Below are positions 8,289 through 17,379 of a DNA stretch of 64,000 nucleotides, piece by piece (the first letter of the stretch is position 1; each line of letters opens with the position of its first letter). The translations under genes and the position numbers were made by a program. Origin of the DNA: Stenotrophomonas sp. HITSZ_GD (GTDB lineage: Bacteria > Pseudomonadota > Gammaproteobacteria > Xanthomonadales > Xanthomonadaceae); the NCBI RefSeq assembly GCF_029543105.1, contig NZ_JARQXB010000005.1, positions 1 to 64,000 of the forward strand. The letters run 5' to 3'. A model generated the notes under the pieces. It made no database searches, was not told the DNA's origin, and saw nothing but the letters and a program-made list of their open reading frames with translations.

Positions 8289-10463
8289 ATGGCAGCCGAC
8301 CGCATCTCCGCCCTGATCGCCCGCATGACCCTCGAGGAGAAGGTCGGACAACTGGGCGTCTTCGCCGACATGGTCCGGCCGTTTGCCCCGGACGTGAACC
8401 CGGAAACCAACGTGGCCAACGCCGATGAAGTGCTGGCGCAGGTGCGCGCCGGCCGCGTCGGCACGCTGTTCAATGGCGTGGGCGCGGAACTGGGCCGGCA
8501 GATCCAGCAGGTCGCGGTGGAGGAGAGCCGGCTCGGCATCCCGGTGCTGCTGGCCGCGGACGTCATCCACGGCATGCGTACCGTGTTCCCGATTCCGCTG
8601 GGCGAGGCGGCGAGCTTCGAGCCGGACTTGGCCGAGCGCACCGCCCGCGCGACCGCCGTGGAAGCCACCGCCGCCGGCCTGCATTGGACCTTCGCCCCGG
8701 CCGTGGACATCGCCCGCGACCAGCGTTGGGGCCGCGGCGCCGAAGGGGCCGGCGAGGACGTCGTGCTGGGCTGCGCGTTTGCCGCCGCGCGCGTGCGCGG
8801 CTTCCAGGGCGACGACCTCAAGGCCGCCGACAGCCTGCTCGCCACGCCCAAGCACTTCGCCGCGTATGGCGCGGTGGCCGCGGGCATGGAATACAACTAC
8901 GTCGAACTCGCCCCGCAGACCCTGCGCGACGTGCACCTGCCGCCGTTCAAGGCCGCCTTCGAGGCCGGCGCGCTGACGGTGATGTCGTCCTTCAACGACA
9001 TCAACGGCGTGCCGGCCAGCGCCAACCACGAACTGCTCACCGATATCCTGCGCGGCGAATGGAAGTTCCCTGGCGTGGTGATCTCCGACTACACCGCCGA
9101 CATGGAGCTGGTCGCGCACGGCTATGCCGCCGACGACCGCGACGCGACGAAGAAGGCCTTCCTCGCCGGCCTGGACCTGAGCATGCAGAGCGGCTTCTAC
9201 GCCGCGCACCTGCCCGACTTGGTCGAAAGCGGCGAGGTGCCGATGGCCGTGGTGGATGCCGCCGTGCAACGCGTCCTCGCGTTGAAGGAAGCGATCGGCC
9301 TGTTCGACAACCCGTATCGCTCACTGGACGCCGCGCGAGAGGCCGATACGCGCCATCTCGCCGCGCACGATGCGCTCTCGCGCGAGGCCGCGCGGCGTTC
9401 GATCGTGCTGCTGCGCAACGAGGGTGGCGTGCTGCCCCTGCGCAAGGACGGCCAGAAGATCGCGCTGATCGGCCCGTTCGCGCGCGACCGTGACAACATC
9501 GAAGGCTGCTGGACGCTGTTTGGCGACAAGACGCGCTACGTGGCGTTGGACCAGGGCCTGCGCGCGGCGCTGGCGGCCCCGGAATCGCTGGTGGTGGTCG
9601 ACGGCTGCCAGCTCGAGGCGCCGCTGGACGGCGGTATCGAGGCGGCCGTGGCCGCCGCGCGCGACGCCGACGTGGTGGTGCTGGCGCTGGGCGAGCCGCA
9701 GCGCTACAGCGGCGAGGCGCAATCGCGCACCGAGATCGTGGTGCCGCCCGCGCAGCAGGCGCTGGCCGAGGCGGTGGCCGCCACCGGCACGCCGGTCGTG
9801 GCGCTGCTGCGCAACGGCCGCGCGCTGGCGCTGCAGGGCGCCGTGCGCGACGCGCAGGCCGTGCTGGTGACCTGGTTCCTCGGCACGCAGACCGGCACCG
9901 CGGTGGCCGACGTGCTGTTCGGCGACTACAACCCCTCCGCGCGCCTGCCGGTGAGTTTCCCGCAGGTGAGTGGGCAGCAGCCGTATTTCTACAACCACCC
10001 GCGCACCGGGCGGCCGGAGCTGCCGACGATGTCGGAGTTCAAGGCGCGCTGGCGAGAGATTCCCAACGAGGCGCTGTATCCGTTCGGGTTCGGCCTGAGC
10101 TACACCACGTTCGCCTACGACCTGCCGCGGCTGGACAAGCCGGTGCTGGGCTGGGACGACGTGCTGACCCTGCGCACGACGGTGCGCAACACCGGTGCGG
10201 TGGCGGGCGAGGAAGTGGTGCAGCTGTACGTGCACGACCGCGTTGCCAGCCGTGTGCGGCCGGTGCGTGAGCTGAAGGACTTCCGCAAGATCGCGCTGGC
10301 GCCGGGCGAGAGCGCGGAGGTGGTGTTCACGCTGGATCGTCACGCCCTGGCGTTCACCAATCCGCGTGGCGAATTCGGCGCCGAGCCGGGCGTGTTCGAC
10401 GTGTGGGTGTGCGCGAACGCCACCGCTGGCGAGCCCGTGCAATTCGAACTGTTGGGCAACTGA
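8289..10463 (+). CDS. Glycoside hydrolase family 3 beta-glucosidase-like enzyme
   Basis: A 724-residue GH3 enzyme that hydrolyses terminal beta-linked sugars from glucosides or xylosides. Seen in order: the N-terminal barrel with RMTLEEKVGQLG, KHFAAYGAVAAG, then the nucleophile motif VISDYTADME (D267), the alpha/beta sandwich with EGCWTLFGD and LALGEPQRYSGEAQSR, and a C-terminal fibronectin-like domain with YPFGFGLSYTTF. The BglX clade normally has a signal peptide; this protein starts directly at MAADRISALIARMT with none, so it is probably cytoplasmic, acting on imported oligosaccharides. The start is set by AAGGA 5 bp upstream and by the end of the LacI-type operator. The frame is open upstream but that part is unlike the family. 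Confidence 0.93.
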   Translation: MAADRISALIARMTLEEKVGQLGVFADMVRPFAPDVNPETNVANADEVLAQVRAGRVGTLFNGVGAELGRQIQQVAVEESRLGIPVLLAADVIHGMRTVFPIPLGEAASFEPDLAERTARATAVEATAAGLHWTFAPAVDIARDQRWGRGAEGAGEDVVLGCAFAAARVRGFQGDDLKAADSLLATPKHFAAYGAVAAGMEYNYVELAPQTLRDVHLPPFKAAFEAGALTVMSSFNDINGVPASANHELLTDILRGEWKFPGVVISDYTADMELVAHGYAADDRDATKKAFLAGLDLSMQSGFYAAHLPDLVESGEVPMAVVDAAVQRVLALKEAIGLFDNPYRSLDAAREADTRHLAAHDALSREAARRSIVLLRNEGGVLPLRKDGQKIALIGPFARDRDNIEGCWTLFGDKTRYVALDQGLRAALAAPESLVVVDGCQLEAPLDGGIEAAVAAARDADVVVLALGEPQRYSGEAQSRTEIVVPPAQQALAEAVAATGTPVVALLRNGRALALQGAVRDAQAVLVTWFLGTQTGTAVADVLFGDYNPSARLPVSFPQVSGQQPYFYNHPRTGRPELPTMSEFKARWREIPNEALYPFGFGLSYTTFAYDLPRLDKPVLGWDDVLTLRTTVRNTGAVAGEEVVQLYVHDRVASRVRPVRELKDFRKIALAPGESAEVVFTLDRHALAFTNPRGEFGAEPGVFDVWVCANATAGEPVQFELLGN

Positions 10464-10474
10464 TCGCAAGCCAG

Positions 10475-10513
10475 CGAATCGAGGGCCGGCGGTTGCGTCG
10501 GCTCCCCGATTCG
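10475..10513. terminator. Imperfect hairpin between convergent genes
   Basis: CGAATCG (10475-10481) pairs with CGATTCG (10507-10513), with partial further pairing inside. It lies between the convergent GH3 and sugar dehydrogenase genes. There is no T-run, so intrinsic termination is doubtful. Confidence 0.3.
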
Positions 10514-10527
10514 TGGGTGCGTCAGGC

Positions 10528-11688
10528 TCAGGCGCGCGGAGAAAGCCGCAGCAGGCGGCCAGCGCCCGCGTCCTTGCCGTCCTCCAGCAACCAGATCGCT
10601 CCGTCCGGGCCTTGTTCAACCTCGCGGATGCGCTGGCCCATGTCGTAACGCTCCACCTCGCGCGCCTGTTCGCCCTCGAACGCCACGCGCACCAGCGCGT
10701 GCGACGACAGCCCGCCGATGAAGCCGTTGCCACGCCACGCGGGGAACTGGGTGCCGCTGTAGATGATGAAACCCGCCGGGGAGATCACCGGCGTCCAGGT
10801 GATCTTGGGCGCGGCGAATTCCGGGCGGGTGTCGTGATCGGGAATCGGCTTGCCGTCGTAGTGGTCGCCGTTGGAGACCACCGGGTAGCCGTAGTTGGCG
10901 CCGCGCTCGATCAGGTTGAGCTCGTCGCCGCCTTGCGGGCCCATTTCGTGCTCCCACAGCCGCCCCTGCGCGTCGAAGGCGATGCCCAGCGCGTTGCGAT
11001 GGCCCAGCGACCATACCTGTGCGGCCACGCCGCCTTCGCGGGCGAACGGGTTGTCGGCCGGTACGCTGCCGTCCTCGTTGAGCCGCACGATCTTGCCCAG
11101 GTTGCTGCGCATGTCCTGCGCCGGATCGAACTTCTGGCGTTCGCTGGAAGTGATCCACAGCTTGCCGTCCGGACCAAAGGCGAGGCGATGGCCGTAATGG
11201 CCCTTGCCGCTCACCTTCGGCACCTGGCGCCAGATCACCTTGAAGTCGGACAACGTCCCGCCGCCCTTCTCGTCCAGGGCCAACTTCGCCCGCCCGACCG
11301 CGCCGCCGCGCGTATCGCCTTCGCCGGGCTCGGCGTAGCTCAGATACACCCAGCCGTTGCGGGCGAAATCCGGATGCGGCAGCACGTCGCCCAACCCACC
11401 CTGGCCCCCGTAGGCCACCTCCGGCACGCCGGAAACGGCGCCCTTGCGGCCGCTGCGGGGATCCAGGCGCTGCAACTTGCCCGCCTTCTCGCTCACCAGC
11501 AGCGTGCCGTCAGGCAGGAATGCCATGGCCCACGGCTCGTCGAAGCGGGCCACTTCGGTGGCGGTGAACGGCCACTGCGCGCGCGCGATCGCGGCGGGCG
11601 CATCGGTGGCCAGGGCGGGCAGCGGCGCGGCCAGCGCCAAGGCGATGGCGCTGGCCCACAAGGCACGGGCGGGACGATGGAAGGACAT
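10528..11688 (-). CDS. PQQ-dependent sugar dehydrogenase (soluble GDH/YliI-type)
   Basis: A 386-residue periplasmic beta-propeller protein of the glucose/sorbosone dehydrogenase family, which oxidises aldose sugars with PQQ. It has a signal peptide (ending near LPALATDA), then [49 protein letters not shown] and the calcium/PQQ-site region [23 protein letters not shown], all typical of this family. The ATG at 11688 has AAGGAG about 8 bp upstream; the Met ten codons earlier lacks one. It converges with the GH3 gene, which may supply its sugar. No PQQ biosynthesis genes are in the window. Confidence 0.9.
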   Translation of the reverse strand: MSFHRPARALWASAIALALAAPLPALATDAPAAIARAQWPFTATEVARFDEPWAMAFLPDGTLLVSEKAGKLQRLDPRSGRKGAVSGVPEVAYGGQGGLGDVLPHPDFARNGWVYLSYAEPGEGDTRGGAVGRAKLALDEKGGGTLSDFKVIWRQVPKVSGKGHYGHRLAFGPDGKLWITSSERQKFDPAQDMRSNLGKIVRLNEDGSVPADNPFAREGGVAAQVWSLGHRNALGIAFDAQGRLWEHEMGPQGGDELNLIERGANYGYPVVSNGDHYDGKPIPDHDTRPEFAAPKITWTPVISPAGFIIYSGTQFPAWRGNGFIGGLSSHALVRVAFEGEQAREVERYDMGQRIREVEQGPDGAIWLLEDGKDAGAGRLLRLSPRA

Positions 11689-11751
11689 GGTCAAACTCCT
11701 TGGATCGTGGTCTCGCACCTTAACCTCTCACCCGCGCAAGGTGCGAGCGGG

Positions 11752-12072
11752 TCAAGCCGGGCCACGGCCCCAGTCGCCGGCACGCTCCCAGGCGCGGCGC
11801 ACCGCGTGGCGCGCCTTGCTCCAGGCGAGGCTGTCGCTGCCGCGGTCGGTTTCCCAACGCTGGCGCAACTCGGCTTCCACCTGCTCGTAGGCCTGTTCGA
11901 AATTGCGCACCCGCGCCTCGTGGCCTGCGAGGTAGGCCGGCTCGTAGTCCTCGAAGTGCTCGCCCTCGGCGTAATAGGGTTCCTCGGCGAACTGCTCGCG
12001 CCAGTAGCGCGAGACGGCATCGCGGTCGTTCTCTTCCGGCGCGCGGCCGGGAATCTGGTAGGTCACGTTCAT
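11752..12072 (-). CDS. Conserved small hydrophilic protein, unknown
   Basis: A 106-residue acidic protein, rich in Glu, Tyr and Arg, with no signal peptide or membrane segment. It contains DAVSRYWREQFAEEPYY, then EDYEPAYLAGHEARVRNFEQ, and a helical C-terminal half. I recall similar short proteins as conserved hypotheticals in Xanthomonadaceae but know no function. AGAGGAAG lies about 9 bp before the ATG, supporting translation. It is divergent from the membrane protein gene at 12208. Confidence 0.7.
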   Translation of the reverse strand: MNVTYQIPGRAPEENDRDAVSRYWREQFAEEPYYAEGEHFEDYEPAYLAGHEARVRNFEQAYEQVEAELRQRWETDRGSDSLAWSKARHAVRRAWERAGDWGRGPA

Positions 12073-12113
12073 GGGATGGCTTCCTCTTGGCGTAGGCGCA
12101 ACTTAGGACGCGG

Positions 12114-12158
12114 GCCGTTAAATGCGGCGGCAGGACGGGTGAGGGCGCCATTAACGGC
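12114..12158. promoter_or_regulatory. Inverted repeat in divergent spacer
   Basis: GCCGTTAA (12114-12121) and TTAACGGC (12151-12158) are perfect 8-bp inverted copies 29 bp apart in the spacer between two divergent small genes. This could be a split operator or coincidence. Confidence 0.25.
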
Positions 12159-12207
12159 GCGTGTACTTGCGGTTACGATCCGGCTTTCCATCCAGGGGGA
12201 TTGCCGC

Positions 12208-12717
12208 ATGCCTGCGCAGACGTTGTCGCCGTTGATGCCCTACCTCACCGCCGCCGGCATGGGGCTGCTGTACTACCGGCGCATGCGCCGCTACTTCGGG
12301 CGACAACCCTGGCAACCCAAGCGCACCCTCGCGCGCGTGGTGCTGCTGGTGATCGTGACGGCCATGCTGGTGCTGCTGGCCTGCGTGGTGCCGCACGTGG
12401 CGTGGGGCATGGCCGGCGGTGCGGTCGCCGGCGTGGCGCTGGGCCTGTTCGCGCTGCATCACACGCGCATCGAGCTGGACAACGGCGTCGCCAGCTACAC
12501 GCCCAATCCATGGATCGGCGGTGTGCTTGGCGTGCTGCTGATCGGGCGCCTGGCATGGCGGTGGAGCCAGGGCGCGTTCTCGTCCGGCTTCGGCCAGACG
12601 ACGCAGCAGGCAAGCCCGCTCACCTTGGCCATTGCCGCTGCCCTGGTGCTGTACTCGCTCACCCAGGGCGTGGGGTTGATGTGGCGCATGCGCGCGCTGC
12701 ACGCGACGCCGCGCTGA
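12208..12717 (+). CDS. Four-span membrane protein, possibly CcdC/DUF1453-like
   Basis: A 169-residue protein with about four hydrophobic spans. The N-terminal YYRRMRRYFGRQPWQPKR region followed by two close spans, a polar HHTRIELDNGVASYTPNPW loop and two more spans recalls the DUF1453/CcdC membrane family, but this match is from memory and weak. The frame is open for almost 2 kb upstream; that part is antisense to the sugar dehydrogenase. I start at MPAQTLSPL, which has AGGGGG 8 bp upstream. It converges with the next gene, leaving 4 bp between stops. Confidence 0.7.
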   Translation: MPAQTLSPLMPYLTAAGMGLLYYRRMRRYFGRQPWQPKRTLARVVLLVIVTAMLVLLACVVPHVAWGMAGGAVAGVALGLFALHHTRIELDNGVASYTPNPWIGGVLGVLLIGRLAWRWSQGAFSSGFGQTTQQASPLTLAIAAALVLYSLTQGVGLMWRMRALHATPR

Positions 12718-12721
12718 GCGA

Positions 12722-13219
12722 TCAACTCGCCGCGCTGGTGGCCTCGTAGGGCAGCGGCGCGGCACCGGTGGCGCGGATCGCCCCGTCGGCACGCGCCAGC
12801 ACAGGCTCCTCCGCATCAAGTACGAGCAGGATGCGGCCTGCGCCGATTTCCTCCTCAAAGCGGCGCCGAACCGGGTCCGGCACGCTGGCGCCGACCAGCG
12901 CCGAAGACCACGAACCCACCAGCGCCCCGGCCAGCGTCATCACTCCGACACCGGCCAGCGTGATGCCCAGTGGCGGCACGGCCACGGCGATCAATCCCGC
13001 CAGCAGGCCGGCCGCACCACCACCGGCGGCGCCGCGCGCGATGGCGGGCATGAAGTCCGTCTTGGCCTCCTTGCGCTCGTCGGGGATGTCTTCCAGTTCG
13101 ATATCGCCGCGTGCGATCAGCGAGAGATCGTCGTTCTCCACGCCGGCGCCGCGCGCGGCCTGCAGCGCGCGCTGCGCGTCGGCGACGTTCGACGTGCTGT
13201 AGACATGACGGGTTTTCAT
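12722..13219 (-). CDS. Conserved protein with Gly-rich membrane segment
   Basis: A 165-residue protein. The N-terminal 50 residues (KTRHVYSTSNVADAQRALQ...) look like a small ferredoxin-like domain seen in stress proteins of the DUF1269/GsiB-like kind. The middle (about 58-110) is a glycine- and alanine-rich pair of hydrophobic segments, and the C-terminal part has RRRFEEEIGAGRILLVLDA, a second alpha/beta unit. Family assignment is tentative and no enzymatic residues are evident. The sequence GGGAGCGAGG precedes the ATG. Confidence 0.7.
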   Translation of the reverse strand: MKTRHVYSTSNVADAQRALQAARGAGVENDDLSLIARGDIELEDIPDERKEAKTDFMPAIARGAAGGGAAGLLAGLIAVAVPPLGITLAGVGVMTLAGALVGSWSSALVGASVPDPVRRRFEEEIGAGRILLVLDAEEPVLARADGAIRATGAAPLPYEATSAAS

Positions 13220-13308
13220 CCTCGCTCCCAGCCGCCGGGTGTGGGGGCCAGCGTCCGCAGCCGGCGGTTATGCGCCGGTGAGCGGAGCGAGAAGCCGGTG
13301 CGAACGGC

Positions 13309-14601
13309 CTACGGCTGCTTGCGCGGGAACAGGTAGATACCCGCGCCGATCAGCAGGGCCACGCCGGTGGCCGCCAGGTTCTGCCAGCTCGCGCTGGCCA
13401 GCAGCGCCAGCGACAGCGCCAGCGCGGCCAGCGGGATCAGCGGCCCGCCAGGCAGGCGCAGCACGTCGCGGCGCTCGCGGTAGCGGCGCGCCAGCACGAG
13501 CACCGCCGCCGCCGTGCCGATGTAGGCCAGCAGCCGCGTGACCATCGACAGCAACGCCAGCTGCACGAAGGAGCCGGACAGCGCCAGGGCCAGCGAGATC
13601 ACGCCCTGCGTGAGCACCGCCGCGGCCGGGGTGTGGAAGCGCGGATGCACGCGTGCAAGGAACGCCGGGCCGTAGCCATCGCGCGCCAGCGCGTAGAGGA
13701 AGCGTGGCCCCAGCATCACCGTGTTGCTGGTGGTGCCGAGGATGGAGATCGTTGCGCCCACGGTGAGCACCAGCGCCAGGAACTCGCCGCCGAAGCGGCT
13801 GGCGGCATCGGCCAGCGGCGCCTGCGAGGTGGCGATGCCCGGCAGGTTGCCCTGCGCGACCAGCTGCACCAGCGCGTAGATCAGCGTGACGGTGACGATC
13901 ATCGTGACCAGCGCGAAGGGCAGGTCGCGGCGCGGGTTGTGGTATTCGCTGGCCGCGGCGGGGATGTTCTCGAAGCCGGCATAGGCGAACAGCAGCAGCA
14001 ACGCCGCCTGGCCGAGGTGGCCGGCGTCGCGCAGGTCCGGCGCCTGCCCGGAGAACGCCCAGCCCCAGTCGATGTAGAACACGCCGATGCCGATGAACAG
14101 CAGCAGCGGCACCAGCTTGCCGATGGCCAGGGCCACGCCGGTACGCGCGGCCGAGCGCACGCCGATCACATTGATGCCGGTGAGCAGCGCCAGGGAGCCG
14201 GCCACCACGCACAGCCGCGCGATGCCCGCGCTGCCGGCGGCCGGCCAGAAACGCGCCACCGCATCGGCCAGGCCGTTGCTCAGGGCTGCCGCCGAACTGA
14301 TGCGGGTCAGCCAGATCATCCAGCCGATCTCGAAACCGACGAACGGGCCGAAGGCTTCGCGCGCGTACAGGTAGCTGCCGCCGGGCTGGTCGAAGCAGCT
14401 GGCCGCCTGCGCATAGCAGGCCACCAGCAGCGCCACCACGACGCCGGCGAGCACCACCGCCCACAGGCTCATCGGGCCCAGCAGCGCGGCGGTGGCGGCG
14501 GGCAGCAGGTAGATGCCGCTGCCGATGACGTCGTTGATCGACAGGCCGACCAGCTGCCAGCGGCCGACCGCGCGGATCAGTTTGGGTTGCGGTGCGCTCA
14601 T
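13309..14601 (-). CDS. APC-superfamily amino acid permease
   Basis: A 430-residue inner-membrane carrier with about twelve spans of the amino acid/polyamine/organocation family. Seen: IGSGIYLLPAATAALLGP at span 1 (the GSGIY substrate-site motif), PGGSYLYAREAFGP, and FAYAGFENIPAAASEYHNPRRDLP in the middle. It probably imports an amino acid or small peptide product. Its ATG overlaps the stop of the YkuD gene (ATGA), so it is coupled to the RpiR-YkuD genes. In this locus it would take up amino acids freed from murein peptides (inference). Confidence 0.92.
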   Translation of the reverse strand: MSAPQPKLIRAVGRWQLVGLSINDVIGSGIYLLPAATAALLGPMSLWAVVLAGVVVALLVACYAQAASCFDQPGGSYLYAREAFGPFVGFEIGWMIWLTRISSAAALSNGLADAVARFWPAAGSAGIARLCVVAGSLALLTGINVIGVRSAARTGVALAIGKLVPLLLFIGIGVFYIDWGWAFSGQAPDLRDAGHLGQAALLLLFAYAGFENIPAAASEYHNPRRDLPFALVTMIVTVTLIYALVQLVAQGNLPGIATSQAPLADAASRFGGEFLALVLTVGATISILGTTSNTVMLGPRFLYALARDGYGPAFLARVHPRFHTPAAAVLTQGVISLALALSGSFVQLALLSMVTRLLAYIGTAAAVLVLARRYRERRDVLRLPGGPLIPLAALALSLALLASASWQNLAATGVALLIGAGIYLFPRKQP

Positions 14602-15344
14602 TTCGCCTCCGGCAGCTGCCAGTCCGCTTGCAGGCGCGCGTACTCGGCGCGTGGCAGCAGCACGAATTGCGGGTGTGCCTCCGGACGCAGCCAGCGCATC
14701 AGCCGCCGCATGTCGGCGGGCGCCATCGCGGTGCAGCCGGCGGTGGTTTCCCCGGGCGTGCGCCACAGGTGGGCGAAGATGCAGCTGCCGCTCTGCGGCA
14801 CGTTGCCGGGGTTGTGCTGGATGACGAAGCCTTCGCGGTAGCGGCGGTCGCCGTCGTGGTGCAGGTCCAGGCGCATCGCTTCGGTGGAACCCTTCACGGC
14901 CTCGGCGCCGACATCGCGCGCATCGACGATGCGGTTGTACAGCGGCGAGGCGGGCACGTCGATGCACCAGCTGTCGGCCTGCATCTGGCGATAGGGCATC
15001 GCGCTGTCGATGTGCGCTTCGTAGCCGAACGCCGGTCCGATGGCGAACACCCCGGCCGGACTGCGGCCATCGCCCTCGTGCTTGCGCGGCTCGCCGTCAC
15101 CGGCGGCCAGGCCGGTGCCCCATGCGCTGCCGTGGCGGCCGATGGCCACGGCGAAGCCCGGGCCGCTGGGCTGCCAGCCCTGCGCGGTGCGCGCGTAGGC
15201 TTGCAGATGTCCTTGGTTGGCCGCCCAGTCCTCGGTCACGACCACCACCAGCTGGTCGGCGGCGGCGGTCGGGGCAGGCGCGGCTTGCGCGCCCCCGGTG
15301 ATGGCCAGCGTGGCGAGCAGCGTGACGGCGAGGCGGAAGGACAC
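14598..15344 (-). CDS. Secreted L,D-transpeptidase family (YkuD-like) protein
   Basis: A 248-residue protein with a signal peptide (SFRLAVTLLATLAITGGAQA) and a YkuD-like catalytic domain. The catalytic stretch near residues 190-215 has CIFAHLWRTPGETTAGCTAM, matching the family His...Gly-Cys pattern with Thr-Ala-Gly-Cys in place of the usual Ser-x-Gly-Cys. Relatives cross-link or trim peptidoglycan at meso-DAP, or attach lipoproteins; which applies here is unknown. I start at a GTG with TGGAG about 8 bp upstream and a proper signal peptide; the longer frame would overlap the RpiR gene. It lies 16 bp after rpiR and overlaps the permease start. Confidence 0.85.
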   Translation of the reverse strand: MSFRLAVTLLATLAITGGAQAAPAPTAAADQLVVVVTEDWAANQGHLQAYARTAQGWQPSGPGFAVAIGRHGSAWGTGLAAGDGEPRKHEGDGRSPAGVFAIGPAFGYEAHIDSAMPYRQMQADSWCIDVPASPLYNRIVDARDVGAEAVKGSTEAMRLDLHHDGDRRYREGFVIQHNPGNVPQSGSCIFAHLWRTPGETTAGCTAMAPADMRRLMRWLRPEAHPQFVLLPRAEYARLQADWQLPEAK

Positions 15345-15360
15345 GGGCAAGGCTCCAGGG

Positions 15361-16212
15361 TCAGGAGGCGAGCAGGTGCTGCACCCGCTCCAGGTTGTGC
15401 GCAAGCTGGCGGTGCCGTTCCGGATTGCTCTGGCACAGCAGCACGAAGACGAAGTCGAGCAGGTATTGCAGCGAGGAGCGATAGAGCAGCTGTTCGATAT
15501 GCGGCGCCGGGTCGTGGGCGGAGATCGCCAGCGAGGCGTCGGCCATCGCGCGCAGCGGGTTGGCCGTGTGGCGGGTGATCGACACCAGCTTGCCGCCGGC
15601 GCCCTGGAACTCGCGCGCGGCGTGGCCCAGCTGCGGCATCTGCCCAAATTCGGAGAACATCAGCAGCACGTCGCCGGGCCGTACCGCCGAGAGGTTGGAG
15701 ATCAGCAGGATCGGGTCGGCATGGTGCACGGTGAGCACACCCAGCAGCGAGAGCCGCATCGCGAACTCGCGTGCGTACACGCCATCATCGCCCAGCCCGC
15801 AGACGAACACCTTGGGCGCCTGGTCGAGCAGGCCGACGATGGTCTCCACGTCCGCGCGCGGATTGAGCAGGCGCGTTTCCTCTTCGGCCGCGGCCTTGCT
15901 GGCGCGTAATGCCTCGTCCAGGGCGGCATAGGCATCCCCGCCGGCGGCGGGCTGGCGCGCGGCCTCGGCCTGGCCGTTGCCGGCGCGGGCCACCGCCTCG
16001 CCCACCGAATACTTCAGGTCCGGATAGCCCTTGAAGCCGAGCTTCTGGCTGAACTTCACCACCGACGACTGGCTGATGCCCAGCGCGCTGGCCAGCTGCT
16101 GGGACGAGTAGTCGCGCAGCAGGTGGGCGTTGTCGAGGATGAAGTCGGCGATGCGGCGTTCGATGGCCGACATGCTGTCGCGTTCGGAGCGGATCTTCAG
16201 CAAGGGCGGCAT
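15361..16212 (-). CDS. MurR/RpiR family transcriptional regulator
   Basis: A 283-residue regulator with an N-terminal RpiR helix-turn-helix (residues 1-77; LASALGISQSSVVKFSQKLGFKG) and a C-terminal SIS sugar-phosphate domain (about 125-265; VFVCGLGDDGVYAREF). Family members sense phosphosugars such as MurNAc-6-phosphate. It lies between the dipeptide epimerase and the YkuD gene on the same strand, so it probably controls this locus; the AT-rich boxes at 18846-18892 are candidate sites. No murQ or murP is nearby, so the effector may differ from that of E. coli MurR. Confidence 0.92.
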   Translation of the reverse strand: MPPLLKIRSERDSMSAIERRIADFILDNAHLLRDYSSQQLASALGISQSSVVKFSQKLGFKGYPDLKYSVGEAVARAGNGQAEAARQPAAGGDAYAALDEALRASKAAAEEETRLLNPRADVETIVGLLDQAPKVFVCGLGDDGVYAREFAMRLSLLGVLTVHHADPILLISNLSAVRPGDVLLMFSEFGQMPQLGHAAREFQGAGGKLVSITRHTANPLRAMADASLAISAHDPAPHIEQLLYRSSLQYLLDFVFVLLCQSNPERHRQLAHNLERVQHLLAS

Positions 16213-16281
16213 GGCGGGCGGTGCGGGCCTGGGTGATCTTTCGGTGGAATCTAGGGTGGGCCTGAAAGCAAAGTCAAAGGC

Positions 16282-17379
16282 TCACAGGTCGAGCAGCTCC
16301 AGCCCGCGGATCTCGCGGATGCCCAGGCCCGGCGCGTCGGTGATGGTGATCTCCGATTCGTTGAAGATCACCCCGCCTTCGACCGGGTTGAACTGGCCCA
16401 GCGAGGGGCCGTCCAGGTCCACCTTGGTGATCGCGTCGGACTTGGCCACCGCCAGGTGCACCGCCGCCGCCACGCTGATGCTGGATTCGATCATGCAACC
16501 GATCATGCACGGGATACCGTAGAGCTGGGCGATGTCGGCAATGCGGATCGCATTGGCAATGCCGCCGGTCTTCATCAACTTGATGTTGATGATGTCCGCG
16601 GCGCGGCGCTGGATCAGGTCGAACACCTGCGAGGGCGCGAAGACGCTCTCGTCGGCCATCACCGGCGTGTTGACGCGCTCGGTGACGTACTTCAGCCCGT
16701 CGATGTCGGAGGCCTTCACCGGCTGCTCCAGCAGTTCCAGCACCACGCCCGCTTCCTCCAGCGTGCGCATGGCGTGTACCGCCTGCTTGGCGGTCCAGCC
16801 CTGGTTGGCGTCCAGGCGCAGCAACGCGCGGCCTTCCACCGCGGCGTGGATCGCCTTCACCCGCTCGATATCCACCCCGATGTCCTTGCCCACCTTGATC
16901 TTCAGGGACTCGAAGCCGCGGTCGATCGCCGAGAGCGAATCGGCCACCATCTTGTCGATGTAGTCCACGCTGATGGTGATGTCGGTGGTGATCACCGGGT
17001 CGCCGCCGCCGAGCATCTTGTACAGCGGCGCGTTGTGCAGCTGTGCCCACAGGTCGTAGACGGCGATCTCCACCGCCGCCTTGGCGCTGGTGTTGCGCTC
17101 CATCGAGGTCTGGATGAGCGTGCTGAGCCGGTTGAGGTTGGCGATCTCCTGGCCCACCAGCCGCGGGCCGATGAAGCGGTGGATCGCCTCGATGATCGAG
17201 CCGAGCGTGTCGCCGGTGATCGGCGCGGTGGCCGCCGCTTCGCCGTAGCCGGTATGGCCGGTGTCGGTGTGGATCAGCACCACCACGTCCTCGACCGTCT
17301 CCACGGTACGCAGGGCGGTCTTGAAGGGGGTCTTCAACGGCACGCGCAGCATGCCGAGCTGGATATCGGTGATCTTCAT
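16282..17379 (-). CDS. L-Ala-D/L-Glu dipeptide epimerase (enolase superfamily)
   Basis: A 365-residue enolase-superfamily enzyme of the muconate-lactonising subgroup. It has the KxK base (SLKIKVG), metal ligands in LRLDANQGW, ELLEQPV and VMADESVF, the second catalytic lysine in INIKLMKTGG, and the late DLDG motif (VDLDGPSLG), the DxD signature of dipeptide epimerases. It would convert L-Ala-D-Glu from murein into L-Ala-L-Glu, which ordinary peptidases can hydrolyse. Its start overlaps the NlpC/P60 stop by 4 bp (ATGA), the same pairing as in ykfB-ykfC of Bacillus. The upstream frame extends to 18210 but is antisense-like filler. Confidence 0.9.
   Translation of the reverse strand: MKITDIQLGMLRVPLKTPFKTALRTVETVEDVVVLIHTDTGHTGYGEAAATAPITGDTLGSIIEAIHRFIGPRLVGQEIANLNRLSTLIQTSMERNTSAKAAVEIAVYDLWAQLHNAPLYKMLGGGDPVITTDITISVDYIDKMVADSLSAIDRGFESLKIKVGKDIGVDIERVKAIHAAVEGRALLRLDANQGWTAKQAVHAMRTLEEAGVVLELLEQPVKASDIDGLKYVTERVNTPVMADESVFAPSQVFDLIQRRAADIINIKLMKTGGIANAIRIADIAQLYGIPCMIGCMIESSISVAAAVHLAVAKSDAITKVDLDGPSLGQFNPVEGGVIFNESEITITDAPGLGIREIRGLELLDL

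Noticed and set aside
10366..12207. N-terminal extension of the plus-strand membrane protein by 614 codons
   Set aside because: The extension is antisense to the sugar dehydrogenase; the true start at 12208 has its own ribosome binding site.
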